A DNA stretch of 64,000 nt, from contig NZ_BONY01000046.1 in the NCBI RefSeq assembly GCF_016862955.1, positions 1 through 64,000 on the forward strand, in the 5' to 3' direction. The position numbers and the translations under genes are program-made. This DNA is from Rhizocola hellebori. Its GTDB lineage: Bacteria; Actinomycetota; Actinomycetes; Mycobacteriales; Micromonosporaceae. This document shows positions 53,189 to 61,805 of this stretch, piece by piece (within the stretch, counting starts at the first letter, position 1; each line of letters starts with the position of its first letter). The notes under the pieces are model-generated. The model was not told the origin of the DNA, did not search any database, and saw nothing but the letters and a program-made list of their open reading frames with translations.

Positions 53189-54457
53189 ATGACTTTTCGC
53201 GACGAGGTGAAGTTCATCGAGCAGATGCGGCCCGAGATGGTCGATGTCGCAGCCGAGGACTGCAAACGCGTGGTAAGGCTTGTCGACTCGGCATTGCCCA
53301 CATTGGACGAGGTCAAGCAGAAGACCGAGTGGAGCGGTGAGGGCAAGGAGCTGCTGGACAGGCGGCTGCGCGAAGCCGACACGCTGCTGGAGGCCCTGCG
53401 CTACGGCTACGACAAGGCGGGCCGGGCGCTCGACGACTACGTCACCGCGCAGACCGAGGCGAAGAGGCTTGTCGGCGAGGGCGTGCGGGTGGAGAACGCG
53501 CTCGGCGAGCTGATCAAGCACATCGAGGATCCTGACGGCCAGCCCATGAAAAAGTGGGAGGACCTGCGTGGCACGCAGAACCCTTTCGACTGGATAGGCG
53601 AGTGGGGCGAGGGCGACGACATCGACAAGGTTCGCGGTGAGGCCGACCGGTTGTTCAACGAGGCCAGCGACTATTACGGCCGCGCCAAGAAGACCGAGGG
53701 CGACTCGCGCGGTCTGGTGGTCGCGGCGCTCGATTCGGCGCGCAAGAATCTGCCCGACTTCCTCGCCAACAGCGGCAACGCGCAGGACATCATCTATGGC
53801 ACGCCGGGATTGCAGGACGAGATCTACCAGGCGGCCAAGGACCCCAACGCGCGCCGCCCAGGGGCCGCGATCCTTGGCGAATATCAGGTGGAGGACGACC
53901 CCAACACCAAGATGTTCCCGGATGCGCCGCTGAGCTGGTTCACCGATCAGAAGGAGCTGCGCGAGTCCGAGGCGAGAATCCTGCAAGAGCTGCAGGACCA
54001 ATACGGCGCGCTCGGCCTGAAGAAGTTCGAGGACATCAAGAACGAGGCCTTCGCCGAGGCCGACCGGCGGTTCCCCAGCGATGACCAGAACGACGACCAG
54101 AACGACGCGTTCCGGCACGCCTACTGGAATGCGCGGCTGACCCAGGAATTCGGCGAGGACTGGGCCAAACGCTTCACCACCGCGCACGAGTCGATCCCCG
54201 GCAACCCGGCCGCCCGCGAGGCGATGGACCTGCACAACAACGAGGTCGGCCGCTCGGTCGCCACGGCCAACTCGGGCGCCTCGGCCGAGGAACTCGCCAA
54301 CAAGATCCAGGAGGCGGTCAGCCGAGGCCGCACGGTGGTGATCGGCAGCGACGGGCAGCTCGACTACAGCGACCAGGTCCGGCCGGAAGACACCGGACAG
54401 CCCTCGGACACGACCTTGCCCGGCCATCCGCAGCCGGGGAGGAATACCGGATCATGA
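53189..54457 (+). CDS. WXG-like toxin with C-terminal DUF6973 domain
   Basis: 422 aa. Residues ~1-180 are helical with W-x-G at TEWSGEGKELLDRR (~residues 48-52), a T7SS/ESX-type secretion domain. Residues ~265-395 are the DUF6973 domain: NDAFRHAYWNARLTQEFG, FTTAHESIPGNPAAREAMDL and HNNEVGR, with conserved His/Asp/Asn suggestive of a catalytic site. Activity is unknown. The N-terminal partner gene lies 12 nt upstream and a lipoprotein gene overlaps the stop, the usual layout of partner, toxin and immunity. No T7SS core genes are in the window. Confidence 0.8.
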   Translation: MTFRDEVKFIEQMRPEMVDVAAEDCKRVVRLVDSALPTLDEVKQKTEWSGEGKELLDRRLREADTLLEALRYGYDKAGRALDDYVTAQTEAKRLVGEGVRVENALGELIKHIEDPDGQPMKKWEDLRGTQNPFDWIGEWGEGDDIDKVRGEADRLFNEASDYYGRAKKTEGDSRGLVVAALDSARKNLPDFLANSGNAQDIIYGTPGLQDEIYQAAKDPNARRPGAAILGEYQVEDDPNTKMFPDAPLSWFTDQKELRESEARILQELQDQYGALGLKKFEDIKNEAFAEADRRFPSDDQNDDQNDAFRHAYWNARLTQEFGEDWAKRFTTAHESIPGNPAAREAMDLHNNEVGRSVATANSGASAEELANKIQEAVSRGRTVVIGSDGQLDYSDQVRPEDTGQPSDTTLPGHPQPGRNTGS

Positions 54458-54876
54458 TGCGCAGACGAAGCCTGCTGGCGGCGGCACTGTTCGCGACCGC
54501 CGCCATGACCGCCAGCTGCACAGACTCGACCGAAGGAAAGCCATTGTCGCCCGTTTCGGACAAGGACCTCGACGCCAAGATCGCCGACCTGCGCGCCAGC
54601 GGCAAGTCGGCCCCGCTGGCGACGCTGACCAGCTTCGGATGGCAGGAGGTGTTCTGCTACTACGAGGGCACCTCGGCCAACGAGATCAATGCGGAGGTTG
54701 GGCCCAATGTTTTTGAACCTGGGACCTACCCGATGGTTTCGGGGGCTATCGCGGTTTTCACCAAGGATGGCAAGGTCGTCAAGGCCCTGGTGATCCCCGA
54801 GCTGAACTTCAAGAAGGGCAAGCAGCCCGCGGGTGTGATAGTGGAAAAGGGCTTCGAGTTGGTGGCCCCGGCATAG
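54454..54876 (+). CDS. Lipoprotein, probable immunity protein
   Basis: 140 aa. SLLAAALFATAAMTASC gives a lipobox (TASC, Cys ~22), so the mature ~118 residues sit outside the membrane. A globular domain follows (LTSFGWQEVFCYYEGTS, GAIAVFTKDGKVVKALVIPE). It starts at ATG 54454 within the toxin stop, so it is translationally coupled to the toxin. As an immunity protein its location implies that the DUF6973 toxin acts in the cell envelope. It is followed after 14 nt by folD, which may be partly co-transcribed. Confidence 0.7.
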   Translation: MMRRRSLLAAALFATAAMTASCTDSTEGKPLSPVSDKDLDAKIADLRASGKSAPLATLTSFGWQEVFCYYEGTSANEINAEVGPNVFEPGTYPMVSGAIAVFTKDGKVVKALVIPELNFKKGKQPAGVIVEKGFELVAPA

Positions 54877-54890
54877 GGCATGATGGGGCG

Positions 54891-55745
54891 ATGCGTTTGC
54901 TGCCAGGCCAACCCGTTGCCGACCAAATCTTCGCCGACGTCACCCAGCGAGTAGATGCCCTGCGCCACAAGGGTTTTGTGCCCGGTCTGGCCACCATCCT
55001 GGTGGGCGATGACGGGGCGAGCGCGGGCTACATCCGCCTCAAGCAAAGCCGTGCGGAGCAGCTCGGCTTCACCTCACCCCACCTGCACCTGCCCGCCACC
55101 GCCAGCCAGCGTGAGCTGCACGAGGCGATCGCTGAATTCAACGCCGATCCCGCGGTGCACGCCATGCTCGTCCAGTACCCGATTCCGGCCGGGCTCGACT
55201 ACGACGAAGCGCTGCTGACGGTGGATCCGGCCAAGGACGTCGACGGCATGCACCCGGTAAACCTGGGCCGCCTCGCGCTGGGCCTGCCCGGGCCCAGGCC
55301 CTGCACCCCGGCGGGAATCGAAGCGCTGCTTGCCTTTTACGACATCCCGGTGGCCGGCCGTGAAGTGGTCATCCTCGGCCGTGGCGCGACCATTGGCCGG
55401 CCGCTGGCCATGATGCTGGCGCAGAAGCGCCCGACCGCCAACGCCGCGGTGACCGTGGTGCACACCGGGGTCGCGGATTGGCCGCGCTACACCAGCCGCG
55501 CCGACATTCTCGTTGCCGCGGCCGGAGTCCCCGGCATCATTCAACCCGAGCACGTCAAGCCGGGCGCGGTCGTCATCGGGGCGGGCGTTCGTTACGAAGG
55601 CAAGCGGCTACTGCCTGATGTGGACGAGTCCTGCGAAGCGGTCGCCGGAGCGATCACGCCGCGCGTAGGCGGAGTCGGCCCGCTCACCGTGGCGATGCTG
55701 TTTCACAACGCGATCGCCGCCGCTGAACGGGCAACACTCGGCTAG
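54891..55745 (+). CDS. folD: Bifunctional methylenetetrahydrofolate dehydrogenase/cyclohydrolase FolD
   Basis: 284 aa enzyme interconverting 5,10-methylene-THF and 10-formyl-THF with NADP. Motifs include the catalytic Tyr/Lys pair in SAGYIRLKQ, QYPIPAGLD (family QLPLP), KDVDGMHPVNLG, and the nucleotide-binding VILGRGATIGRPLAMML followed by ITPRVGGVGPLTVAML. The length is normal. ATG 54891 starts directly at the N-terminal helix. The QYP and GRGATIG variants differ slightly from the common QLP and GRSxxVG forms but are conservative. A hairpin lies after the stop. Confidence 0.94.
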   Translation: MRLLPGQPVADQIFADVTQRVDALRHKGFVPGLATILVGDDGASAGYIRLKQSRAEQLGFTSPHLHLPATASQRELHEAIAEFNADPAVHAMLVQYPIPAGLDYDEALLTVDPAKDVDGMHPVNLGRLALGLPGPRPCTPAGIEALLAFYDIPVAGREVVILGRGATIGRPLAMMLAQKRPTANAAVTVVHTGVADWPRYTSRADILVAAAGVPGIIQPEHVKPGAVVIGAGVRYEGKRLLPDVDESCEAVAGAITPRVGGVGPLTVAMLFHNAIAAAERATLG

Positions 55746-55754
55746 GGACAAAAG

Positions 55755-55784
55755 CCGGCCGGGCCCCGCATGGCGCCCGGCCGG
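55755..55784. terminator. Bidirectional terminator hairpin
   Basis: CCGGCCGGGC (55755-55764) pairs perfectly with GCCCGGCCGG (55775-55784) around a 10-nt loop, between the convergent ends of folD and the small gene at 55792. Confidence 0.7.
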
Positions 55785-55791
55785 TAGGTAA

Positions 55792-56040
55792 TCAGTCTTC
55801 GGTTTCCAAGCGAGCCGGCATTTCGCCCAGCAGGGTGAACTCGAACTCGCCACGCGGTGCGCCTGCGTCCTCGGTGGAGGAAACATCGTAGGACTCGAGC
55901 TGGAAGCCCAGACCAAGCGTGTCTGCGGCCCGGATGTGCTCCACGGCCTCTTCGATGCTCGACAGATAGCTCTTGTAAATGACGGTGTGCCCGGACTCGG
56001 TAACGTCGAGGGTCACTTCTGGGGTAGAAAGGTCGGTCAC
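55792..56040 (-). CDS. Small acidic hypothetical protein
   Basis: 82 aa, strongly acidic (SSIEEAVEHIRAADTLGLGF, ARLETED end), no signal or membrane segment. Predicted mixed alpha/beta: two strands (TLDVTESGHTVIYKSY), a helix, and two strands (GEFEFTLLGEM). No family was recognised. ATG 56040 is the first start. It is monocistronic, with a strong hairpin just past the stop. Confidence 0.6.
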   Translation of the reverse strand: MTDLSTPEVTLDVTESGHTVIYKSYLSSIEEAVEHIRAADTLGLGFQLESYDVSSTEDAGAPRGEFEFTLLGEMPARLETED

Positions 56041-56167
56041 AGCACCCGATGGTATGGAGAACTGGCGTCATCGCGTGTCGGCGCGCCGAAGACGGTGCAT
56101 GACTTTTTCGTCACGACTTTTTCACACGGCCTTGCCCCGACCGGCGAAAGCTGGCTTGACTGGGCAT

Positions 56168-56719
56168 ATGTCGGTTGAGCGGGCGGAGGAATTTCTTCGC
56201 GAACGGGGCGCGGGAATGCTCGAACATCCTGGTGGCACGCTATACGAGCACCTGGTAAGGGTGTCGGCGACGCTGGCCCGGTGGCAGGCCGACCCGGCGA
56301 TCCAGGCCGCCGGGCTGTGTCACGCCTGCTACGGCACGGACGGCTTCGATGTCTCGTTGATGCGCTTGGACGAACGGCCCGTGCTCGGCGCTCTGATCGG
56401 GCAACCCGCAGAGGAACTGGTCTACCTGTACGGCAGCTGCGATCGCGCCGCCGTCTACCCGCAGTTCCGCTCGGACGGTCCGGTCATCTTCCGTGACCGG
56501 TTCACCGGCGAGACGCATTGTCCGTCCGAAAAGGACTGTCGTGCCTTCATGGAGCTGACCGCCGCCAACGAGCTGGACGTGCTCGCTCGCGACTCCGCGC
56601 TGGCCGCCAAGCACAGCGCGGGCCTGTTCCGGCTGTTCAAGCAGGCGCGCGGCTACCTGTCCGACGCCGCGTGGCAGGCTTGCGAGGAGCAGCTCGGGAG
56701 TGCGCCGTGGGAAAGGTGA
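56168..56719 (+). CDS. DUF6817-like protein
   Basis: 183 aa, soluble. The AEEFLRERGAGMLEHPGGTL opening, HLVRVSATLARW and GLCHACYGTDGF resemble DUF6817, which has an HD-phosphohydrolase-like helical look (His-rich LYEHLVRV and LCHACYG). ATG 56168 is used. It overlaps the MOSC gene by 13 nt in another frame. Function is unknown; the family call is by memory. Confidence 0.68.
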   Translation: MSVERAEEFLRERGAGMLEHPGGTLYEHLVRVSATLARWQADPAIQAAGLCHACYGTDGFDVSLMRLDERPVLGALIGQPAEELVYLYGSCDRAAVYPQFRSDGPVIFRDRFTGETHCPSEKDCRAFMELTAANELDVLARDSALAAKHSAGLFRLFKQARGYLSDAAWQACEEQLGSAPWER

Positions 56720-57495
56720 GCGCGCTGTTCCGGTACCCGGTGAAATCCATGCTGGGAGAAAGACTCGCCGAGTCCCCGGTGACCCGGCGCGGTCTCGCGG
56801 GCGACCGCGCCTTCGCGCTGATCGACCGCGACACCGGCAAGGTGGTCAGCGCCAAGAATCCAAGGCTGTGGCGCGATCTGCTGACGATGTCGGCCACCAT
56901 GGCGCATCGGGTGGCCATCATCGAAACCGCCGAAGGCACCGTGCGCAGCAGCGACGAAAACGTGGACGAGGTGCTGTCGAAACTGATCGGCCGCGCGGTG
57001 CACCTGACCGATGTTCCGCCACCGGATGGCAGCTTCGACCGGGCCCGCCCAGACGAGGTGCTGCAAGCCGGGATCGATGCCGTGGTGGGCGTGGACGTCG
57101 GTCACGTCAAGCAGGGCACCTTCTTCGACTTCGCCGACCTGCACCTGATCACGACGGCCACCTTGCGCCGGACCGGAGCGGAGGTCAGGCGCTTCCGGCC
57201 GAACATCGTCGTCGATGTCCCGGGCGAGGGCTTCGTGGAAAACGATTGGACCGGCCGCGATTGGCGCATCGGCGCCGAGCTCGTCATCCGCGTCGTGGTA
57301 CCCACTCCGCGCTGCGCCGTGCCGACGCTCGCCCACGGTGGGCTGCCGCGCGATCCGGGCGTGCTTCGCTTCCTCACCAAGCACAATCGCATCGTCCCGC
57401 TCGAATCCCTTGGCCCGCAACCATGTGCCGGGATCTACGCGCAGGTGGTCCAGCCAGGCCCGGTCGCGGAGGGCGACCTGATGCGCCCGGCCTAA
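56707..57495 (+). CDS. MOSC-domain protein
   Basis: 262 aa. The N-terminal beta-barrel begins VSALFRYPVKSMLGERL (MOSC_N). The MOSC domain follows with FDFADLHLITTATLR, VRRFRPNIVVDVPGEGFVE and the conserved Cys in PTPRCAVPTLAHGG. MOSC proteins bind molybdenum cofactor or sulfur intermediates and can reduce N-hydroxylated compounds (YcbX/mARC-like). GTG 56707 has GGGAG upstream and overlaps the DUF6817-like gene. Its stop overlaps that of the convergent propeller gene by 4 nt. Confidence 0.9.
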   Translation: MGKVSALFRYPVKSMLGERLAESPVTRRGLAGDRAFALIDRDTGKVVSAKNPRLWRDLLTMSATMAHRVAIIETAEGTVRSSDENVDEVLSKLIGRAVHLTDVPPPDGSFDRARPDEVLQAGIDAVVGVDVGHVKQGTFFDFADLHLITTATLRRTGAEVRRFRPNIVVDVPGEGFVENDWTGRDWRIGAELVIRVVVPTPRCAVPTLAHGGLPRDPGVLRFLTKHNRIVPLESLGPQPCAGIYAQVVQPGPVAEGDLMRPA

Positions 57496-58949
57496 GCGGT
57501 GTCGCAGATCCTCACCAGGCCGGTCAGCGTCGCCGCGTAGGCGCAGCCGTTCGGGCCCAGGGCGATGGCCGAATAGTGGTTGTTCCATGGCATGCCGGTG
57601 CCGGTGAGCACGCGGAACGCCGTCTTGCCGGTGTGCATGTCGATCGCGGTCAGGGTCCAGGCGGCGACGACGCCGTAGGGCGGCTTGCCGTACAGGTAAA
57701 GCAGACCGGTGGCCTGCGACGCCTTCGGCACCGAACTCGGCGCGACCTCCTGACTGGTCCACACCGTCTCGCAGCGCTCGCCCTGCACGTCCACCCGCGC
57801 CACACCGGGCGCGCTGTGGCTGCCGAACATGGTGGAAGCCGGGCCGGTGTAGCCGTAATTGTTCTCCACGAAGAGCGAATTACCAACGGCGACAAGCGAA
57901 TTGTCGGTCGCACTGGCGCCCGGGGCGAAGACCGGGGCGCCGCAGATGGGCCGCCCGGTGATCCGATCGTAGACAAGAACGTTCATCCGCGGCTCGGCGT
58001 TGTCGGTGATGGCGACCCTGTCCGGGCCGATGAGCGTGGGCGTGGTTCCCGAGCCGTGCGAAAGCTGCCCTGGTTTGCGCCTGGAGCCCCGATCGTAGGC
58101 CTGCCGCCAGGTGATCCTGGGCGCGCCCGCAGCGTCGGCCTCGAGCCTGTACAGCGCGTGGTCGGTCACCACGAAGACGCCGCCGGTCTCATCGACGGCG
58201 AACGAGTTGGCTATGGCCTCGCCGGGCAGGCTGATCGCCGCGCCCGGCGCACCGGAAGGGTCGATCGCGCCGACCATCCCGCCGGAGGTCTCAAACCAGA
58301 TCCGCCCCGACCAGTCGGGCAGCAAAGCTATCAGACAATCATTTTGTGGTACCAGATAAGCCAAGTCATAAACATGAAGCAGTGACATGTCCGAAGTGGA
58401 CACCTCGATGACGTGGATCTGCCGATTGGTGGTGGCGACCACGGCCCGCCCGGCCTCGTCGAGATAGAAGTAGGCGCCGCCACACAGGTCCTCCAGCGGG
58501 CTCACCCCGGCCCGCAGCACCCGCCCGGGCAGCTCCTGGCTCGCCAGCACGCGCAGCGAGCCGGGATCGATGAGCTTGAGGCGCGGCCCGGTGATCCCGC
58601 CGCACAGCCCGACAAGCCGCCCAGCCCGGTCGAAGGCGAGCGTTGCGCACTCGGAAACGCCGTAGGTCGCCGAATTCACCCGGGGCCGGTGGCCCAGTGG
58701 CCCAGGGCCGCGGTAGGAGTCGGTGGCGTAGGCATCGTTGTGCATGCTGTTGCTGCCGTCCGGCGCGAGGTGAGGGTGCTGCGGCACGGAGAAGGAGCCG
58801 AACGGCTTCGCGGTGGCGGGCGCGCCGGCGAACCCGGGCACGAACAACGCCCCCAACCCCGGCGAAATCGGCATCAGGCCAACGTCGGCCGCGGTGAGCA
58901 AGAAGGCGCTCACCGCAAGAATTGCCAGAGCCAGGACCGCGCGGCGCAT
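57492..58949 (-). CDS. Exported beta-propeller (PQQ/Kelch-like) protein
   Basis: 485 aa. RRAVLALAILAVSAFLLTA is a signal peptide or N-terminal anchor. The rest is a repeat beta structure with units such as CATLAFDRAGRLVGLCGG, AVDETGGVFVVTDHALYRLE, RVAITDNAEPRMNVLVYDR and YSAIALGPNGCAYAATL, with several Cys and no catalytic motif. It starts 11 nt after the stop of the GGDEF-EAL gene on the same strand, so it is probably co-transcribed. It might be a surface or sensor partner of that c-di-GMP protein. The frame upstream of ATG 58949 lies inside the GGDEF-EAL gene and is not coding. Confidence 0.78.
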   Translation of the reverse strand: MRRAVLALAILAVSAFLLTAADVGLMPISPGLGALFVPGFAGAPATAKPFGSFSVPQHPHLAPDGSNSMHNDAYATDSYRGPGPLGHRPRVNSATYGVSECATLAFDRAGRLVGLCGGITGPRLKLIDPGSLRVLASQELPGRVLRAGVSPLEDLCGGAYFYLDEAGRAVVATTNRQIHVIEVSTSDMSLLHVYDLAYLVPQNDCLIALLPDWSGRIWFETSGGMVGAIDPSGAPGAAISLPGEAIANSFAVDETGGVFVVTDHALYRLEADAAGAPRITWRQAYDRGSRRKPGQLSHGSGTTPTLIGPDRVAITDNAEPRMNVLVYDRITGRPICGAPVFAPGASATDNSLVAVGNSLFVENNYGYTGPASTMFGSHSAPGVARVDVQGERCETVWTSQEVAPSSVPKASQATGLLYLYGKPPYGVVAAWTLTAIDMHTGKTAFRVLTGTGMPWNNHYSAIALGPNGCAYAATLTGLVRICDTA

Positions 58950-58960
58950 ACGTGGGGGCG

Positions 58961-61486
58961 TCAGCCGGTTTGTTCGTCGCGCTCGTCGCGCACGATGCGG
59001 ACGGGCCGCACCTCCGACCGCAGCCGCTCGATCTCGGCGATGATCTCGTTCTCGCCGACATCCTTGCCGAAGTGGAACCCTTGACCCGCATGGCAACCCA
59101 GCTCCACGAGAGCGGCCCGCTGCTGGGCCGTCTCCACGCCCTCGGCCACCACCCGGATGTCGAGCCGCCGAGCCAGATCGACCAGCGCCCGCACGATCGC
59201 ACCGGTCTGTTTCGACTCGCCCATCTTCGCCACGAACGTGCGGTCGATCTTCATCTCGTCGACCGCTATCCGGGTGAGGAAGGTCAGCGAGGAGTAGCCG
59301 GTGCCGAAGTCGTCGACGGAGAACTTCACCCCGAGCCCACGCAGCTCGGCCAGCACCTGGTCGGTGATGCGCAGCGGGCTCAGCACCACCGTCTCGGTGA
59401 TCTCCAGGATCAGATGCTCGGCCGGAACCTTGTGCCGGCGCAACAACTCCGCAAGATCGGTGGGCAGGTGCGGGTCGAGCAGGCTGCGCGGGGACAGGTT
59501 CACCGAGATGGGGAGCTCGTAACCGGCCCGCGAAAGCTCCGCGGTCACGGCCAGTGCCCGGTCGAGCACGTAGCGCGTGAACTGTCCTAACAGGTCACTG
59601 GCTTCCACGGCGCGCACAAAGTGCACCGGCGTCAGCAGCCCGCGCCGCGGGTGGTGCCACCGGATCAGTGCCTCCACCCCGATCGGGGTGCCGGTCGGCA
59701 GGTCGACGGTCGGCTGCAGCACCAGCGTGAGCTGGTCGTCGGCGGCGAGCGCGCCCTGCAGCTCGGCCGCCAGCGCCAGCCGGTCGGTGCTCGTGTCGTC
59801 GCGTCCGGCCTGATAGGCCATCGTCCGCACACCGGCCTCCTTGGCCTGGTACAGGGCGATGTCCGCGCGGCGCAACAGCTCGATGAGCCCGACCGGGCCG
59901 GCCGTGGCCACCACCACGCCCGCCGACACCTCGGCCGACAGCGTCACTCCGGCCACCTCAATCGGTGAAGCCAGCGCCGCGGTCAGCTGCCGGGCGCGGC
60001 GTAGCGCGACCGCGGTCGCCGCCTCCAGACTCTCCTGGCCGTCACCGGGCAGATCGGTGATCAGCAGCGCGAACTCGTCGCCGCCGAGCCTCGCGATCAG
60101 CTCGCCTTCATCGATGTCATTGGCTATCCGGGTGGCCGTGCGCTGCAACAGCTCGTCTCCGGCCAGGTGACCAAGGGTGTCGTTGACCGCCTTGAAGTTG
60201 TCCAGATCGAGCAGCAGCAATGCGACAGGCTGCGCCGGACTGCACGAGCGCAGCAGAGTGTGACCGCGTTCCAACAGCGCGTCGCGATTGAGCAGCCGGG
60301 TCAGCGGGTCGTGGGAGGACTCGAAAGTGGTGCGCTCGTGGAGGTCCCGCAGCGCGCTGTGGGTGGCCGCGTCGTGCAGAGCGGCCGCCAGGCCATCGCC
60401 GAACGCGGCCAGCCGATGCTGGTCACTGGCACTCCACACGCCCGGCCGCAGCGGCAACATGGTCAGCAGCCCGACCGGTGCGCCCGCCACCTCCAGCGGC
60501 CTGGTCACCTGATACGCCTCGGTCACCCCGTCTTCATTCGCCGCGATGAACGCGATGTTCTCCACAGTGGAGGACCCGAGCCCCAGCCAGTACCTGGTCT
60601 GCGAACCGAAGACGGCAAGGTCGACCGAGCGCACGGCGAACAGGGTGCGGGCCGCAAGCACGCCCTCCCTGGCCACGGCGACCTCGTCGAGCCGGTGCAG
60701 CGACCGGCTCGCCACCGCGAAGGCGCGCCACGTGCGGCGCTCCTCGTCCTCGCGCAACCGGTGGGCGTAGAGCTGGTACATCAGCCACAGCAGCGGTGGC
60801 AGCATGAACACGAAGATCTTCTCGTTGCTGTCCTGCCACAGCAGCGCGGCGAGCAGGCCGAGCGCCAGATTACCGACGATCATCACCGGGGTGCCGCTGA
60901 TCGCGCTCCAGATGACGCCGAAGAAACGCTGGCCGTCGCGCACCCACAGGTACAGGCCGAGCAGCGTCACCGTGCTGATCAGATAGACGATCGCGCTGAC
61001 CGCCAGGGTGATCGCGGCCGGCGCGGTCAACGGCGTCATCTGCAGGCCCACGCCGAGGACCAGGCCTGCCGCCGCACCGGCGGACAGGGTCAGCGACGCG
61101 GTGGCGCGCAGGCACTCCACCGGGCTCATGCCGTTGCCGAAGAAGCTGCGGATCGAGCTGCCCACCAGGATGCCGAGCCCCACCGCGGCCGGCATCCAAG
61201 CTGCGGGAATCAGCGTGAACGCCACGATGATCGTGGCTTCGCCCCAGGCGACATGGATGACACTGGTGCCCACCCGCATCTGCATCGCGAGCAGGTGGGC
61301 CAGCACGGTCAGGCCGACGACGGCAAGGAAGAAGCTGGGCGGGCGCAGACTGTCCTCAAGCAACAGTGGCAGGCCGACAGCCAGGGCAGCGGCGGCGATC
61401 GCCATCAGGGCGATCAGGCGCAGGGCAGCGCGCGGCACCCCGGTTATCCCGGATGCCAGCGCGACGCGCCCCAGCCACTTGCCCAA
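58961..61486 (-). CDS. Membrane GGDEF-EAL cyclic-di-GMP protein
   Basis: 841 aa. Eight or so N-terminal membrane helices (~1-230; MASE-like) are followed by a GAF-like region (~250-370) and a GGDEF domain (~375-545) with an intact ARLGGDEFALL motif, so diguanylate cyclase activity is plausible. The EAL domain (~560-815) has GVEALIRWHHP, ITETVVLSP, DDFGTGYSSL and VVAEGVET, so phosphodiesterase activity is also plausible. The usual GYYFGRP end reads GFHFGKDV. The first in-frame start is TTG 61486. It likely controls development, as c-di-GMP does through BldD in actinomycetes, perhaps with the propeller gene 11 nt downstream. Confidence 0.92.
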   Translation of the reverse strand: MGKWLGRVALASGITGVPRAALRLIALMAIAAAALAVGLPLLLEDSLRPPSFFLAVVGLTVLAHLLAMQMRVGTSVIHVAWGEATIIVAFTLIPAAWMPAAVGLGILVGSSIRSFFGNGMSPVECLRATASLTLSAGAAAGLVLGVGLQMTPLTAPAAITLAVSAIVYLISTVTLLGLYLWVRDGQRFFGVIWSAISGTPVMIVGNLALGLLAALLWQDSNEKIFVFMLPPLLWLMYQLYAHRLREDEERRTWRAFAVASRSLHRLDEVAVAREGVLAARTLFAVRSVDLAVFGSQTRYWLGLGSSTVENIAFIAANEDGVTEAYQVTRPLEVAGAPVGLLTMLPLRPGVWSASDQHRLAAFGDGLAAALHDAATHSALRDLHERTTFESSHDPLTRLLNRDALLERGHTLLRSCSPAQPVALLLLDLDNFKAVNDTLGHLAGDELLQRTATRIANDIDEGELIARLGGDEFALLITDLPGDGQESLEAATAVALRRARQLTAALASPIEVAGVTLSAEVSAGVVVATAGPVGLIELLRRADIALYQAKEAGVRTMAYQAGRDDTSTDRLALAAELQGALAADDQLTLVLQPTVDLPTGTPIGVEALIRWHHPRRGLLTPVHFVRAVEASDLLGQFTRYVLDRALAVTAELSRAGYELPISVNLSPRSLLDPHLPTDLAELLRRHKVPAEHLILEITETVVLSPLRITDQVLAELRGLGVKFSVDDFGTGYSSLTFLTRIAVDEMKIDRTFVAKMGESKQTGAIVRALVDLARRLDIRVVAEGVETAQQRAALVELGCHAGQGFHFGKDVGENEIIAEIERLRSEVRPVRIVRDERDEQTG

Positions 61487-61607
61487 TCCAAGGCCCCTTT
61501 TGCCGCAGTGGTCACGCCTCCTCGCGGAAGCGGATCTTGCGCACGGCGTTACCGACCAACTGGCGGGAAACGCTACACACTCACCCTGCCGACGTAACAG
61601 CCCCTAT

Positions 61608-61799
61608 TTACGGTTCCCCGTCTGCTTCGTCTTTCGTCTCGAACTTTTCCGGCAGCCGCTTGAGCCTCTTGTTCATGTTGCGAATCAAGAAGATCGTCGC
61701 TGCTGCGAGCAGCAGTATGAGTAACAGCGCCATCGGTCCTGCGAGGCCATCGCTAGATCGCGTGTCGCCGAAATTGTTATCCGCAAGAATCTCGAACAT
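61608..61799 (-). CDS. Small membrane protein of the mca locus
   Basis: 63 aa with a single membrane helix (PMALLLILLLAAATIFLI), followed by a basic patch (RNMNKRLKRLP) and an acidic tail. Short single-pass proteins of this shape commonly follow mca in actinobacteria; function is unknown. It starts 6 nt after the mca stop, so it shares the mca transcript. ATG 61799 is the start. Confidence 0.75.
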   Translation of the reverse strand: MFEILADNNFGDTRSSDGLAGPMALLLILLLAAATIFLIRNMNKRLKRLPEKFETKDEADGEP

Positions 61800-61805
61800 T
61801 ATCGA

